Source: Chryseobacterium arachidis (GTDB lineage: Bacteria; Bacteroidota; Bacteroidia; Flavobacteriales; Weeksellaceae). Taken from it: a stretch of 64,000 nucleotides of DNA. The DNA is taken from positions 39,381-103,380 of the forward strand of contig NZ_FQUT01000015.1 in assembly GCF_900129245.1 (NCBI RefSeq), in the 5' to 3' direction. This document shows positions 16,066 through 24,213 of the stretch, piece by piece; positions within the stretch are counted from its first letter, which is position 1, and the number at the start of each line of letters is the position of its first letter. Position numbers and translations under genes: made by a program. The notes under the pieces are model-generated. The model saw only the letters and a list, made by a program, of their open reading frames with translations. It ran no database searches and had not been told where the DNA came from.

Positions 16066-16094
16066 TTGATGTCTGTTTCCTTAGGCTAAGTTTG
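16066..16094 (+). promoter_or_regulatory. Promoter of the first SIMPL-domain gene
   Basis: TTG at 16066-16068, 18-nt spacer, TAAGTTTG at 16087-16094. The predicted regulator site ends 7 nt upstream. Confidence 0.75.
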
Positions 16095-16122
16095 TGCTGT
16101 AATTCAAATTAATTTAATAAAC

Positions 16123-17073
16123 ATGAAAAATATTACAGTATTCGCCTCTTTGTTATGGTCTCAAATTATCTTTTCACAGGTGTCAGGAAATGTTAACTAC
16201 AGAAATCAGACTCATTATTCGGAAAGTAATATTAGTGTAGCAACCCCTGTTTTTAATCCTAATATCAATGAAAATGTGATTAGTGTGAAAGGATTAGCCA
16301 ATGTAAAAGCAGATCAATATGTTGCTATTTTCAGCATTACTCAGGTTGCTGAAAGTGCGGAGGAAGTTAATGATCTGATTGATAAGCGTATCAATACTTC
16401 TTTACTTCAGATTAAAATGCGAAAAGGTGTTGAAACGTATGTCGATATGATATCTTTTGTTCCTGTTTATCAGTATAATGTCGAAAAGAAGACATCAAGC
16501 AAGAAAACGTATAATGAAGTTCCTGCCGGATTTGAGCTAAAGAAAAATATCCATATTAAGTTTACAGATCCTTCCCAATTGAATGATTTTATCTCGATTT
16601 TGTCTAAAAATGAAATCTATGATCTCGTAAGGGTAGATTATTTTGCCGACTCCATGGAAAATGTCCGAAAAGAACTGATGAACAAAGCAAAATTAGCATT
16701 GCAGGAAAAAGCTAAAAACCTTGAAAATATTTTAGGAGAAAACTTTTCAACGGTCGGAAAAAATGTGATGGATGGCTTCAGGGTTACACTACCGACGGAA
16801 ATGTACAAATCTTATGAAGCTTACAATAGTTCTTCGTTGGCCTTAACCAAGTTTGCCAATGTAAACCAGGCGGCAAAATCTGTAACGTCCTATTATCAGC
16901 CTGTTTTGGACAAAGAATTCGATTTTGTGATCAACCCAGTAATTCATGAACCCGTAATTCAGGTAATGTATGAGATAAAGCTTACGATTATCAGAGAAAA
17001 ACAGAAGGAAAGTAATGTTGAAATTAAAGAAACAGAAAGCCGCAGGAAGAGAAGGAAGTCTATGATATTTTAA
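16123..17073 (+). CDS. SIMPL domain-containing exported protein
   Basis: A 316-residue protein with a signal peptide ending at IFSQ (residue 19). From about residue 55 it carries the SIMPL (DUF541) fold: ISVKGLANVKADQYVAIFSI, then alternating helices and strands to about residue 290. The C-terminus is basic. SIMPL proteins are periplasmic or outer-membrane associated, and their biochemical role is poorly known. The gene is divergent from the histidine kinase and shares the predicted LytTR site between the two promoters; a paralogue lies at 17953. Confidence 0.78.
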   Translation: MKNITVFASLLWSQIIFSQVSGNVNYRNQTHYSESNISVATPVFNPNINENVISVKGLANVKADQYVAIFSITQVAESAEEVNDLIDKRINTSLLQIKMRKGVETYVDMISFVPVYQYNVEKKTSSKKTYNEVPAGFELKKNIHIKFTDPSQLNDFISILSKNEIYDLVRVDYFADSMENVRKELMNKAKLALQEKAKNLENILGENFSTVGKNVMDGFRVTLPTEMYKSYEAYNSSSLALTKFANVNQAAKSVTSYYQPVLDKEFDFVINPVIHEPVIQVMYEIKLTIIREKQKESNVEIKETESRRKRRKSMIF

Positions 17074-17189
17074 TTATTTAAAGGCTTGATATAAATATTT
17101 AGAATCAATACGAAACCTTAATATTAATTGAAATTCAGTTAACAATCAGGGAGTTAAGATTAATTAAATTTGTAAACACCAACATAACT

Positions 17190-17543
17190 ATGAAAAAACA
17201 TCTTTACTTCCTTCTACTGCCTGTATTATTCTTACAGAACTGTTCGTTTCTTGAGCAGAGCGACTTCATTGAAACCAAGATCATTTCCAGCGATCTCAAT
17301 GAAAAAATTATTTATAAGTTTTACCAAACGGGAATCGACGATTACAAAGTCGATTTTTATTCCGTAGACGAGTCCGGTTCTAAAAAGCTGTTTGAGCATT
17401 ATATCAGCGATGCATTGGTAACGTCCAGCACATACAATATTTCAGATAGTGATGATGAACTTATTATCAGGACAAAACTTTTCTCCGATGTAAAAAAGTT
17501 CGTTACCCGAAACGGTAAATCAATAATTCTTACCAACAGATAA
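17190..17543 (+). CDS. Small lipoprotein, unknown function
   Basis: A 117-residue lipoprotein; the lipobox is LQNC at residues 15-18. The remaining 100 residues are rich in Asp, Ser and aromatic residues without a recognisable motif. A TAAATTTG box at 17165-17172 lies 18 bp before the ATG, and a terminator follows, so it is transcribed alone. It lies between the two SIMPL genes, but no regulator repeat is present at its promoter. Confidence 0.65.
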   Translation: MKKHLYFLLLPVLFLQNCSFLEQSDFIETKIISSDLNEKIIYKFYQTGIDDYKVDFYSVDESGSKKLFEHYISDALVTSSTYNISDSDDELIIRTKLFSDVKKFVTRNGKSIILTNR

Positions 17544-17544
17544 G

Positions 17545-17569
17545 CAGTTCACTTTGAACTGTTTTTTTT
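17545..17569 (+). terminator. Terminator of the small lipoprotein gene
   Basis: CAGTTCA and TGAACTG pair over 7 bp around a CTT loop and are followed by eight T. Confidence 0.85.
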
Positions 17570-17573
17570 ATTT

Positions 17574-17740
17574 GAAGCTATTTCCCGCTTTCCGCACTCG
17601 CTATTTCTTTTAGTTTCGGCGCGGCAGCGAAGCTGCCGCGCCGAAACCAAAAGAAATGAGCTCAAACAGATGCTGCAATCGGGCTACGGTTGCAGTCGGA
17701 TATTCGAGATTAGAAAATATCTACAAATCAGCCATCCTAT
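17574..17740 (+). repeat. Dispersed hairpin element, copy A
   Basis: Conserved left flank (AGCTATTTCCCGCTTTCCGC, 17577-17596) and right flank (GAGCTCAAACA then GATGCTGCAATCGG, 17658 onward) enclose a 26-nt stem with one mismatch (17603-17628 with 17632-17657) and a GAA loop. The stem core is CGGCGCGGCAGC. The tail near 17711-17735 (ATTAGAAAATATC and ACAAA) is shared with copy C. Other copies are at 29979 and 45337; the stems are unrelated in sequence but equally paired. The rest of 17741-17854 shows no gene. Confidence 0.85.
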
Positions 17741-17854
17741 TAAGTATTCGGAATAACGATAGGGAAATTGGTACCTGAATTTTTTGGACAAACAATAGCA
17801 GAAAATTTAAATCTTTACAGTAAAATCTTATCCATTTCAGGAGATTTTCCCAAC

Positions 17855-17884
17855 TCACCAAGTCAAACCACAGTTTCACCAAGT
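17855..17884. promoter_or_regulatory. Predicted LytTR-regulator binding site, second SIMPL operon
   Basis: TCACCAAGT, 12 nt, TCACCAAGT, identical in repeat and spacing to the site at 16029-16058. A -7-like TAATTTTA lies at 17912-17919, but no TTG is found at -33; the site ends 6-7 nt from where it should be. This is the arrangement expected of an activator-dependent promoter. Confidence 0.75.
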
Positions 17885-17952
17885 CTCTCCATTTCCGGTT
17901 CTCATTCGGCGTAATTTTACTCTAGAAGTTTAAAATTTAAAAACAGGAAATT

Positions 17953-18627
17953 ATGAAATTGAGACAATTTTTATTGATCGGATTATTAACAGTCGGAAGT
18001 CTGATCAACGCACAGGAAATTAAGAAAAGTGGAATTGAAGTAACAGGAGTTGCTGAAATGGAAGTAGAACCAGATGAAATTATCTTCAACATCGGAATCA
18101 AAGGCGACAACAAAAACCAATTGGCGGATAACGAAAAACTGCTGTTTGAGACCTTGAAGAATAATGGGGTGAAAAATGAAGACATCAAATTCAAGTCGAT
18201 GTATCAGAATATCTATTCCAAGACGAAGATTTTTACGAAAAGCTTTCAGTTTAAAGTGAGCAAAAAAACGGAGATGGGAAGTCTGTTTGAAAATCTTAAC
18301 CAAAAATGGGTCAACAATATTAATATCGCGGAAATCAAAAATACAAAGATTGCAGAATTCAGAAAAACCGTTAAGATCAATGCTTTAAAAGCAGCCAAAG
18401 AAAAAGCGGATTATTTAATGGAAAGCATCGGTAAAAAAGTGGGAAACCCAATTGAGATCGTAGAAATTGAAGATTACACCAGCGATATGATTGTTCCGAT
18501 GAATTTCAGAGCGAAAACAGCAAACGTTCAGTTGGAAGTGGCCGATGCATCTGTGGATTATTCATTTGATAATATTGAAAATATAAAGCTTAAATACAGC
18601 ATTAAAACAAGATACGAAATCCTTTAA
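17953..18627 (+). CDS. SIMPL domain-containing exported protein, short form
   Basis: A 224-residue protein with a signal peptide ending at INAQ (residue 21) and a single SIMPL (DUF541) domain: IEVTGVAEMEVEPDEIIFNI at the front, and KAAKEKADYLMESIGKKVG in the central helix. It is shorter than the paralogue at 16123. The VWA gene follows after 11 bp, so both lie on one transcript. The predicted LytTR site 70 bp upstream links it to the kinase-regulator pair. It probably acts in the periplasm. Confidence 0.82.
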   Translation: MKLRQFLLIGLLTVGSLINAQEIKKSGIEVTGVAEMEVEPDEIIFNIGIKGDNKNQLADNEKLLFETLKNNGVKNEDIKFKSMYQNIYSKTKIFTKSFQFKVSKKTEMGSLFENLNQKWVNNINIAEIKNTKIAEFRKTVKINALKAAKEKADYLMESIGKKVGNPIEIVEIEDYTSDMIVPMNFRAKTANVQLEVADASVDYSFDNIENIKLKYSIKTRYEIL

Positions 18628-18638
18628 AACACAAAATC

Positions 18639-19826
18639 ATGACAACTATTAAATTTTTAACAGTAACATTGGGAGTTGCCGCTTTCTTAGGAGCGCAGGG
18701 CCCTCAAAAAATCGGCTGTGAAAAGCCTTTACAGCAAAGAGTAAGCGTTCAGGCTGATGCAGAACCTTCAGGAACAACCAGCAAAGAGAATAAAATTCAG
18801 GTGGCATTGCTTCTGGATACTTCCAACAGTATGGACGGGCTAATCGATCAGGCGAAATCAAGACTTTGGAATATCGTCAATACGCTTACTACTTTGAAAT
18901 ATAACGGACAGGCTCCGCAGATTGAAATTGCCCTCTATGAATATGGAAATGATGGCTTGAGGGACGAAAATTATATCCGGCAGGTAACGCCTTTAACCCA
19001 GGATTTAGATCTTGTTTCCGAAAAATTGTTTGCCTTAAGAACCAACGGCGGAAATGAATATTGTGGTGCAGTCATTCGTGATGCTTCAACAAACCTGAAA
19101 TGGGACGGAAATGAAAAAAGCATGAAGCTGATCTACATTGCAGGAAATGAACCTTTTGATCAAGGGAAAATTAATTATAAAGATGTAGTTTCTGCTGCTA
19201 AAAGAAAAAATATCTATACCAATACGATTTTCTGTGGCAACAGAGATGAAGGCATCCAGACTTTTTGGCAAAACGGAGCGTCTTTAGGCGATGGAAAATA
19301 TTTCAATATTGACAGCGACCGTAAAGTAATATACATTGAAACACCTTATGACATCAGGATTTCAGAATGCAATACAAAGCTGAATGATACTTATATTTAT
19401 TATGGAAGCCATGGTTCGGAATATAAAAATAAGCAAATGCTTCAGGACAGAAATGCTGAGGTACAATCAGCGGCAAATGCTGTGGAAAGAACGGTGGCCA
19501 AGTCTAAGAAAAATGCATATAAAAATGATCATTGGGATTTGGTAGACCGGGCAGAAAAAGATGTGAATTTTATGGCAAATGTAAGAGAAGAAGAGCTTCC
19601 GACTGAATTAAAAGGAAAAAGTAAAGAGGAAATTAAAAAAGCAGTAGCTCAAAAGTCTGCTGAACGTGATAAAATCCAGAAAGAAATCGAAGAACTGTCG
19701 AAAAAACGTCAGGATTTTATTGATGCAGAAATGAAGAAGCGGGGAGGTGCAGATGCTGACGATATAGGAAAAGCGATAGAAAAATCGATTCTAGAATTAG
19801 GTAAAAAGAATGGCTACAGTTCTTAG
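18639..19826 (+). CDS. Exported von Willebrand factor A domain protein
   Basis: A 395-residue protein with a signal peptide ending near residue 20 (FLGAQ). A VWA domain spans about residues 53-235; the metal-binding MIDAS motif is DTSNS at residues 60-64. Residues 270-390 are a charged helical region likely to form a coiled coil. VWA domains mediate protein contacts through a bound divalent cation. It is co-transcribed with the SIMPL protein 11 bp upstream, so both may be envelope-stress proteins under the LytTR regulator; that is inference. Confidence 0.82.
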   Translation: MTTIKFLTVTLGVAAFLGAQGPQKIGCEKPLQQRVSVQADAEPSGTTSKENKIQVALLLDTSNSMDGLIDQAKSRLWNIVNTLTTLKYNGQAPQIEIALYEYGNDGLRDENYIRQVTPLTQDLDLVSEKLFALRTNGGNEYCGAVIRDASTNLKWDGNEKSMKLIYIAGNEPFDQGKINYKDVVSAAKRKNIYTNTIFCGNRDEGIQTFWQNGASLGDGKYFNIDSDRKVIYIETPYDIRISECNTKLNDTYIYYGSHGSEYKNKQMLQDRNAEVQSAANAVERTVAKSKKNAYKNDHWDLVDRAEKDVNFMANVREEELPTELKGKSKEEIKKAVAQKSAERDKIQKEIEELSKKRQDFIDAEMKKRGGADADDIGKAIEKSILELGKKNGYSS

Positions 19827-19918
19827 AGGCCGTTTAGATTTAATTAATCCTTAAAAAATCATTGTTTATTTTTTGACACAGAGATTTTATTTAGATATTT
19901 AATTTAAGTGGGCAAAGA

Positions 19919-20096
19919 ATAATCAAAAAGTTGATTGGATGAAGCTATGTTTTTCAGCTTTGCAAAGCAACTTTTGATACATCTGAAGTTGATGACTTCA
20001 AATTTCAATCATCAAAGTATTTGAATGTGGTAGAACTTGCAACAAATTTGTTGCAAGTTTTTGGGTTTCGGCGGCGAAGTCGCCGAAACCCAAAAA
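19919..20096. repeat. Cluster of inverted repeats
   Basis: Four adjacent foldable elements fill the gap between the VWA gene and the FAD oxidoreductase gene: an imperfect hairpin about 19924-19980; TGAAGT/ACTTCA near 19984-20000; a perfect 26-nt palindrome AACTTGCAACAAA/TTTGTTGCAAGTT at 20034-20059; and a 16-bp perfect stem 20058-20073 with 20081-20096, extendable to a GAA loop. The last one is bordered by T on the 5' side and A on the 3' side, so it is not a simple terminator. Nothing here codes for a protein. Confidence 0.75.
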
Positions 20097-21302
20097 CTAC
20101 CTTCCGAACTTAAAATACTTCGATAGCAAGTGTTTTTTTCCTTTCATAAAATCAGAAGCCATTTCCATTCCCGTTACCGAAAAAGTAATGCCATTTCCTC
20201 CGAAGCCTAATACAAAATAGGAATTTTTAAATTTTTTATGTTCTCCGATGTAGGGAAGTCCGTCTTTCGTTTCCCCAAAAGTCCCGGCCCATACAAAATC
20301 GGTATAAAAATGGTAGTCGGGTTTTATTTTTTGTAAGACATTTAGAATTTCTTTTTCTTTTTTATTCAGTAACTTATCACGTTTTTCAGCATCATAGAAA
20401 TCTTCATCGCCACCGCCAATCAGCATCCGTCCGTCATCGGTCGTTCTCATATAGATGTAGGGATCATCGGTATTCCACACTAAAGTATTGGTAATATTTT
20501 TAAATTTATCATGATCAATTTCGGAAACAACGGCATACGTGCTTTTCAGATTCACAAAATTTTCTTTGATGAGATTTTTACTTTCATATCCGATGCAGTA
20601 AATGATTTTCTTTGCCTTGATCTGATATCCAGAATCTACACTTACTACATTAAAGCCCTTAAAATATTCAACTTTCACCATTTCGGTTTTATCGAAAATT
20701 TTTAACCCTTTTTTTACATTTAATTTAAATAATTCGTGGGCAAACTTAAAAGCGTCAATACTTGCGCCTTGTTTGGATAAAATTCCACCATATGTATTTT
20801 CGAAACCAAATATTTCTGAAACCTTTTCTGTATTCAGCCATTTTACATCAAAACCGGCTTTTTTCCGGGCTTCAAACTCCTTTTTTAGCCATTCAATGTC
20901 TTTCTTTTTAGAAGCGAAATACAGAGATTTTTTTCTTTTAAACCCTGAGCTTGACCTAATTTCTTTTGACAGCTTTTCGAGTTTGTCAATGGCATCAGAG
21001 CAGGCTTTGTAACTTTCCACAGCACCTTTTTTTCCTATTTTTTCAATGAGTTCAAAAAGAGGAGTGTCGATCTCGTACTGAAGCATGGATGTTGTTGCCG
21101 AAGTACTTCCGTTACAGAGTTCACGCTTGTCAATAAGGATGGTTTTATAGCCGTCGGTTATCATTTGATGGGCAATTAAACTTCCTGTTATTCCGCCTCC
21201 GATAATTAAGACATCACATTCTTCATCAGATTTTAAAGAAGGATAAGAAGAAATCAGGCCGTTTTTTAATAACCAGAATGGTTCATTAGATTTAAGATTC
21301 AT
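20097..21302 (-). CDS. FAD-dependent oxidoreductase (DAO family)
   Basis: A 401-residue flavoprotein of the D-amino-acid oxidase fold. The ADP-binding motif CDVLIIGGGITGSLIAHQM lies near residue 30, and the second FAD motif (YFVLGFGGNGITFSVTGME) near residue 370. The best relatives in memory are gamma-glutamylputrescine oxidase/ GlpD-like enzymes oxidising secondary amines or hydroxy acids; the substrate is unassigned. No signal peptide. An in-frame ATG at 21317 would add five residues and cannot be excluded. It stands alone on the minus strand. Confidence 0.82.
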   Translation of the reverse strand: MNLKSNEPFWLLKNGLISSYPSLKSDEECDVLIIGGGITGSLIAHQMITDGYKTILIDKRELCNGSTSATTSMLQYEIDTPLFELIEKIGKKGAVESYKACSDAIDKLEKLSKEIRSSSGFKRKKSLYFASKKKDIEWLKKEFEARKKAGFDVKWLNTEKVSEIFGFENTYGGILSKQGASIDAFKFAHELFKLNVKKGLKIFDKTEMVKVEYFKGFNVVSVDSGYQIKAKKIIYCIGYESKNLIKENFVNLKSTYAVVSEIDHDKFKNITNTLVWNTDDPYIYMRTTDDGRMLIGGGDEDFYDAEKRDKLLNKKEKEILNVLQKIKPDYHFYTDFVWAGTFGETKDGLPYIGEHKKFKNSYFVLGFGGNGITFSVTGMEMASDFMKGKKHLLSKYFKFGR

Positions 21303-21417
21303 CGTAATATTTTTCACAAGAAAAACAATAATTGCGCCTTTTCATTCACCAAAAACTAAATAGTGGTTTAATTTTTGTTATTTCAGCTTTACTTAAACCA
21401 CACAAAATATAATTATT

Positions 21418-21798
21418 ATGATAACGATTATTCCAGAAGCCCCGGACAATGTTGCGGCTTTCAGTGCAACGGGAGAAATAACAAAAGAAGATTTCGAAAA
21501 CCTTGTCATTCCTAAAGTAAAAGAAAAAGTAGACCAATACAATGAACTGAATTATCTGCTTTATCTGGATACCGATCTGGATAACTTTACAATGGGAGCA
21601 TGGTTGCAGGATGCGCTATTAGGATTAAAAAATCTGGCAAACTGGAACAGGGCGGCGATTGTAACAGACAAAGAAGGAGTACAGAAATTCACAGATATTT
21701 TCAGTGTTCTGATGCCGGGAGAATTCAAATCTTTTCCGAAAGAAAATCTTTATAATGCCCTTTACTGGTGCAAAAACGGCAATGAAGTAGAAGCTTAA
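21418..21798 (+). CDS. SpoIIAA-like STAS/SEC14-fold protein
   Basis: A 126-residue soluble protein of the SpoIIAA-like family (STAS/CRAL-TRIO-like fold), recognised by LYLDTDLDNFTMGAWLQDA and WNRAAIVTDKEGVQKFTDIF. The conserved serine phosphorylation site of true anti-sigma antagonists is not evident, so a phospho-switch role should not be assumed. It is convergent with the MFS gene; the two share a terminator. Confidence 0.75.
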   Translation: MITIIPEAPDNVAAFSATGEITKEDFENLVIPKVKEKVDQYNELNYLLYLDTDLDNFTMGAWLQDALLGLKNLANWNRAAIVTDKEGVQKFTDIFSVLMPGEFKSFPKENLYNALYWCKNGNEVEA

Positions 21799-21813
21799 TT
21801 GCTGATAGAAAAT

Positions 21814-21848
21814 AAAAAAGGCTGTTTCAATTGAGACAGCCTTTTGAT
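21814..21848. terminator. Bidirectional terminator
   Basis: AAAAGGCTGT and ACAGCCTTTT pair over 10 bp; A/T tracts border the stem on both sides between the convergent SpoIIAA-like and MFS genes. Confidence 0.8.
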
Positions 21849-21853
21849 TTGTT

Positions 21854-23047
21854 TTATGAAACACATTCAGGAATGACTTCCTTATCTTCCGGTTTTTGTG
21901 AACCATATAAATATTTGTATCTCAGCGCGATGACCAAACCAATAAAGGTCATCCCGACACCTACCAAAGAAGGATAATTGAATGAATATCCACGTTCTAA
22001 AGGAAGCCCGCCAAGGAAAGCACCCATTGCATTCGCAATATTGAAAGCAGCCTGCATAAAAGCAGCTGCCATCATTTCACTTTTCGGCGCAGCTTTCATC
22101 ATCATGATGTTAATCGGTGCAGAAACCGACATGGATAAAGCCCCACAGACGAACGTTAGAACCAATGCTGCCACTTGATTGTCTGAAAAGAAAAATACAC
22201 CCGCTAATGCAGACATCATTAAAAATATTAACAGTACACACGTTTTTTCAGGGCTCATTCTGTCAGAAATATAGCCTCCGACCAGGTTTCCTACTACCAT
22301 CCCTGCACCGGCAAGAATCATGACATAAGCCATCTGGCTTTCTTTAATTCCTGCAACAATTGTCATAAGCGGAGTAATATAGCTGAACCATGTAAACAAT
22401 CCTCCAAAACCGATGGCGGTAATCATTAAAACCAGCCACGATTGTTTGGTTTTAAGGAATTTCAGTTCTTCAAGGAAATGGCTGTTTTCTTTCTTTTCCA
22501 GATCCGGAAGCCAAAGTTTGAGTGAAATTAAAGTAAACAATCCAATCACCGCAACGATAGCAAAATACCATCTCCAGTGGAAGATGTGCCCGATATAGGT
22601 TACCAAGGGAACCATGGCCAGGTTCGCGATCGTTAATCCGGTGAACATAAGGGAAATATAGAATGCTTCTTTCCCTTTTCCTGCCATTCTTGCGGCAACT
22701 ACGGTTCCTGTTCCGAAAAATGCCCCGTGAGGTAATCCTGAAAGAAACCTGATGAACAGCATAGTGGTGTAATTGGGTGCTACAGCAGATAACGCATTAA
22801 ATATCGTAAAGATAACCATCAGAGCGATTAATACCTTCTTAGGTGGAAACTTTACCGAGTATCCAATTAAAATCGGTGCTCCGATAACTACACCCAATGC
22901 ATAAGCAGAAATCATATGTCCCGCTTCAGGAATCGTAATCTGTAATGATCTCGCAATGTCCGGGAGCAGCCCCATCACGGTAAATTCCGTTGTTCCTATA
23001 CCCAAACCACCAATGGCGAGCGGTATAATTCTTTTATCAATCCCCAT
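21854..23047 (-). CDS. MFS transporter, DHA1 family (AraJ-like)
   Basis: A 397-residue inner-membrane protein with 12 predicted transmembrane helices and no large loops. FTVMGLLPDIARSL in helix 1 and FLSGLPHGAFFGTG in helix 4 are typical of the drug:H+ antiporter-1 group that includes AraJ and YdhP. Export of a drug or sugar is likely, but the substrate is unknown. The AraC regulator is divergent, 155 bp away, and is the likely controller. A near-consensus -7 box (GAAATTTG) lies at 23093-23100 on the minus strand. Confidence 0.87.
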   Translation of the reverse strand: MGIDKRIIPLAIGGLGIGTTEFTVMGLLPDIARSLQITIPEAGHMISAYALGVVIGAPILIGYSVKFPPKKVLIALMVIFTIFNALSAVAPNYTTMLFIRFLSGLPHGAFFGTGTVVAARMAGKGKEAFYISLMFTGLTIANLAMVPLVTYIGHIFHWRWYFAIVAVIGLFTLISLKLWLPDLEKKENSHFLEELKFLKTKQSWLVLMITAIGFGGLFTWFSYITPLMTIVAGIKESQMAYVMILAGAGMVVGNLVGGYISDRMSPEKTCVLLIFLMMSALAGVFFFSDNQVAALVLTFVCGALSMSVSAPINIMMMKAAPKSEMMAAAFMQAAFNIANAMGAFLGGLPLERGYSFNYPSLVGVGMTFIGLVIALRYKYLYGSQKPEDKEVIPECVS

Positions 23048-23202
23048 TTTAATTTTTTAATCTTCAATAATTAATTTCTTCTTTTGACAGTGCAAATTTC
23101 GATAGAAATAATCATTTATACTTTAACATTAATGACCTAAATTTGCTCTGTATTAACTTTTTTAATTAAATTTAAATTCATTATTAATCAAAAGAGAGCC
23201 TA

Positions 23203-24057
23203 ATGAAAATTCAGAAAGAAATTATCGATTTTGAAGAAGGGAAATCTTTCAAGCTGTTTTCACCGTCTTTGAAGAATTGTTTTTTCTGGCATTATCATCC
23301 TGAAATAGAGCTCGTTTATGTGGAAGCCTGTAACGGGATTCGCCATGTCGGAAAAAATATTTCGGATTTTAAAGACAGCGATTTATTATTAATCGGCTCG
23401 AATGTTCCTCATCTCAATTTTGATTATCGGATTCAGACCGAATGCAGGCAACTGGTTCTTCAAATGAGGGAGAATTTCCTTCAGGAACTTATTTTTCCTG
23501 TTCCTGAATTTGACAGTATTAAAAAACTATTGGAACGTTCTTATCTGGGATTATCATTTTCCGGAGAAACAAAAGCAAAAGTAGTGGAAAAGCTTCATGA
23601 TATCAGAGATAAAAATTCTTTTGATTCTTTTATGGGATTGGTTGAAATTTTACAGATTCTTGCTCATTCAAATGAAGTAAAGGAGTTAAATAATGAAGAT
23701 ACTCGGATCAAATGGTTTTTGAATGATAAAATCAGGATGGGAACAATCTATGATTATATTCATGAAAATTATGATAAAAATCCTAATGTGAATGTGATCG
23801 CTGAAAATGTTAATCTGAGTACTCCCGCTTTTTGCCGGTATTTTAAAAAGCAGACGAATATGACTTTCACCGATTTCGTGAATAATTACAGGATCAATCA
23901 GGCAAAATTATTATTGCTGCAGAATTCGTGTGTGACGGAGGTTTGTTTCCAGGTAGGTTTTGAAAGTCTCTCGTATTTCAATAAGCTGTTTAAAAAATAT
24001 ATCGGCGAAACACCTTCAGCTTTTAAGAAAAAACATTTGAGTAAAGTTGAAGGTTAA
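23203..24057 (+). CDS. AraC-family transcriptional regulator with cupin domain
   Basis: A 284-residue regulator. Residues 15-110 form a cupin-like sensor (WHYHPEIELVYVEACNG and IGSNVPHLNF). The C-terminal 100 residues are the double helix-turn-helix of AraC/XylS (NVIAENVNLSTPAFCRYFKK, then VCFQVGFESLSYFNKLFKKY). TAAATTTG at 23138-23145 may be its -7 box. It is divergent from the MFS exporter and probably controls it. Confidence 0.9.
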   Translation: MKIQKEIIDFEEGKSFKLFSPSLKNCFFWHYHPEIELVYVEACNGIRHVGKNISDFKDSDLLLIGSNVPHLNFDYRIQTECRQLVLQMRENFLQELIFPVPEFDSIKKLLERSYLGLSFSGETKAKVVEKLHDIRDKNSFDSFMGLVEILQILAHSNEVKELNNEDTRIKWFLNDKIRMGTIYDYIHENYDKNPNVNVIAENVNLSTPAFCRYFKKQTNMTFTDFVNNYRINQAKLLLLQNSCVTEVCFQVGFESLSYFNKLFKKYIGETPSAFKKKHLSKVEG

Positions 24058-24070
24058 TTTAAACATATCC

Positions 24071-24152
24071 TTTGTCATTCCATAGGAATCTAAGCGAATA
24101 TTTTAAAGCATTATCTCTAATAAATTTGCCTGAATTCTTACGGAATGACAAA
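24071..24152. repeat. Small inverted-repeat element of the GTCATTCC family
   Basis: Arms 24071-24091 (TTTGTCATTCCATAGGAATCT) and 24132-24152 are inverted copies with about four mismatches. A related half, degenerate, is visible at about 30190-30210. Such elements are common between genes in Chryseobacterium. It ends close to the lipA terminator. Confidence 0.6.
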
Positions 24153-24171
24153 TTAGACGTTTATTTTATCT

Positions 24172-24207
24172 GTAATAAAAAAAATCGCTCCAAAAATTGA
24201 AGCGATT
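24172..24207 (-). terminator. Terminator of lipA
   Basis: AATCGCT and AGCGATT pair over 7 bp; on the minus strand a run of T follows. Confidence 0.75.
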
Positions 24208-24213
24208 GATATT

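Noticed and set aside
20058..20096. Stem with GAA loop as a fourth copy of the dispersed hairpin element
   Set aside because: The conserved flanks (TTTCCCGCTTTCCGC and GCTGCAATCGGGG) are absent, so it is treated as a separate palindrome.
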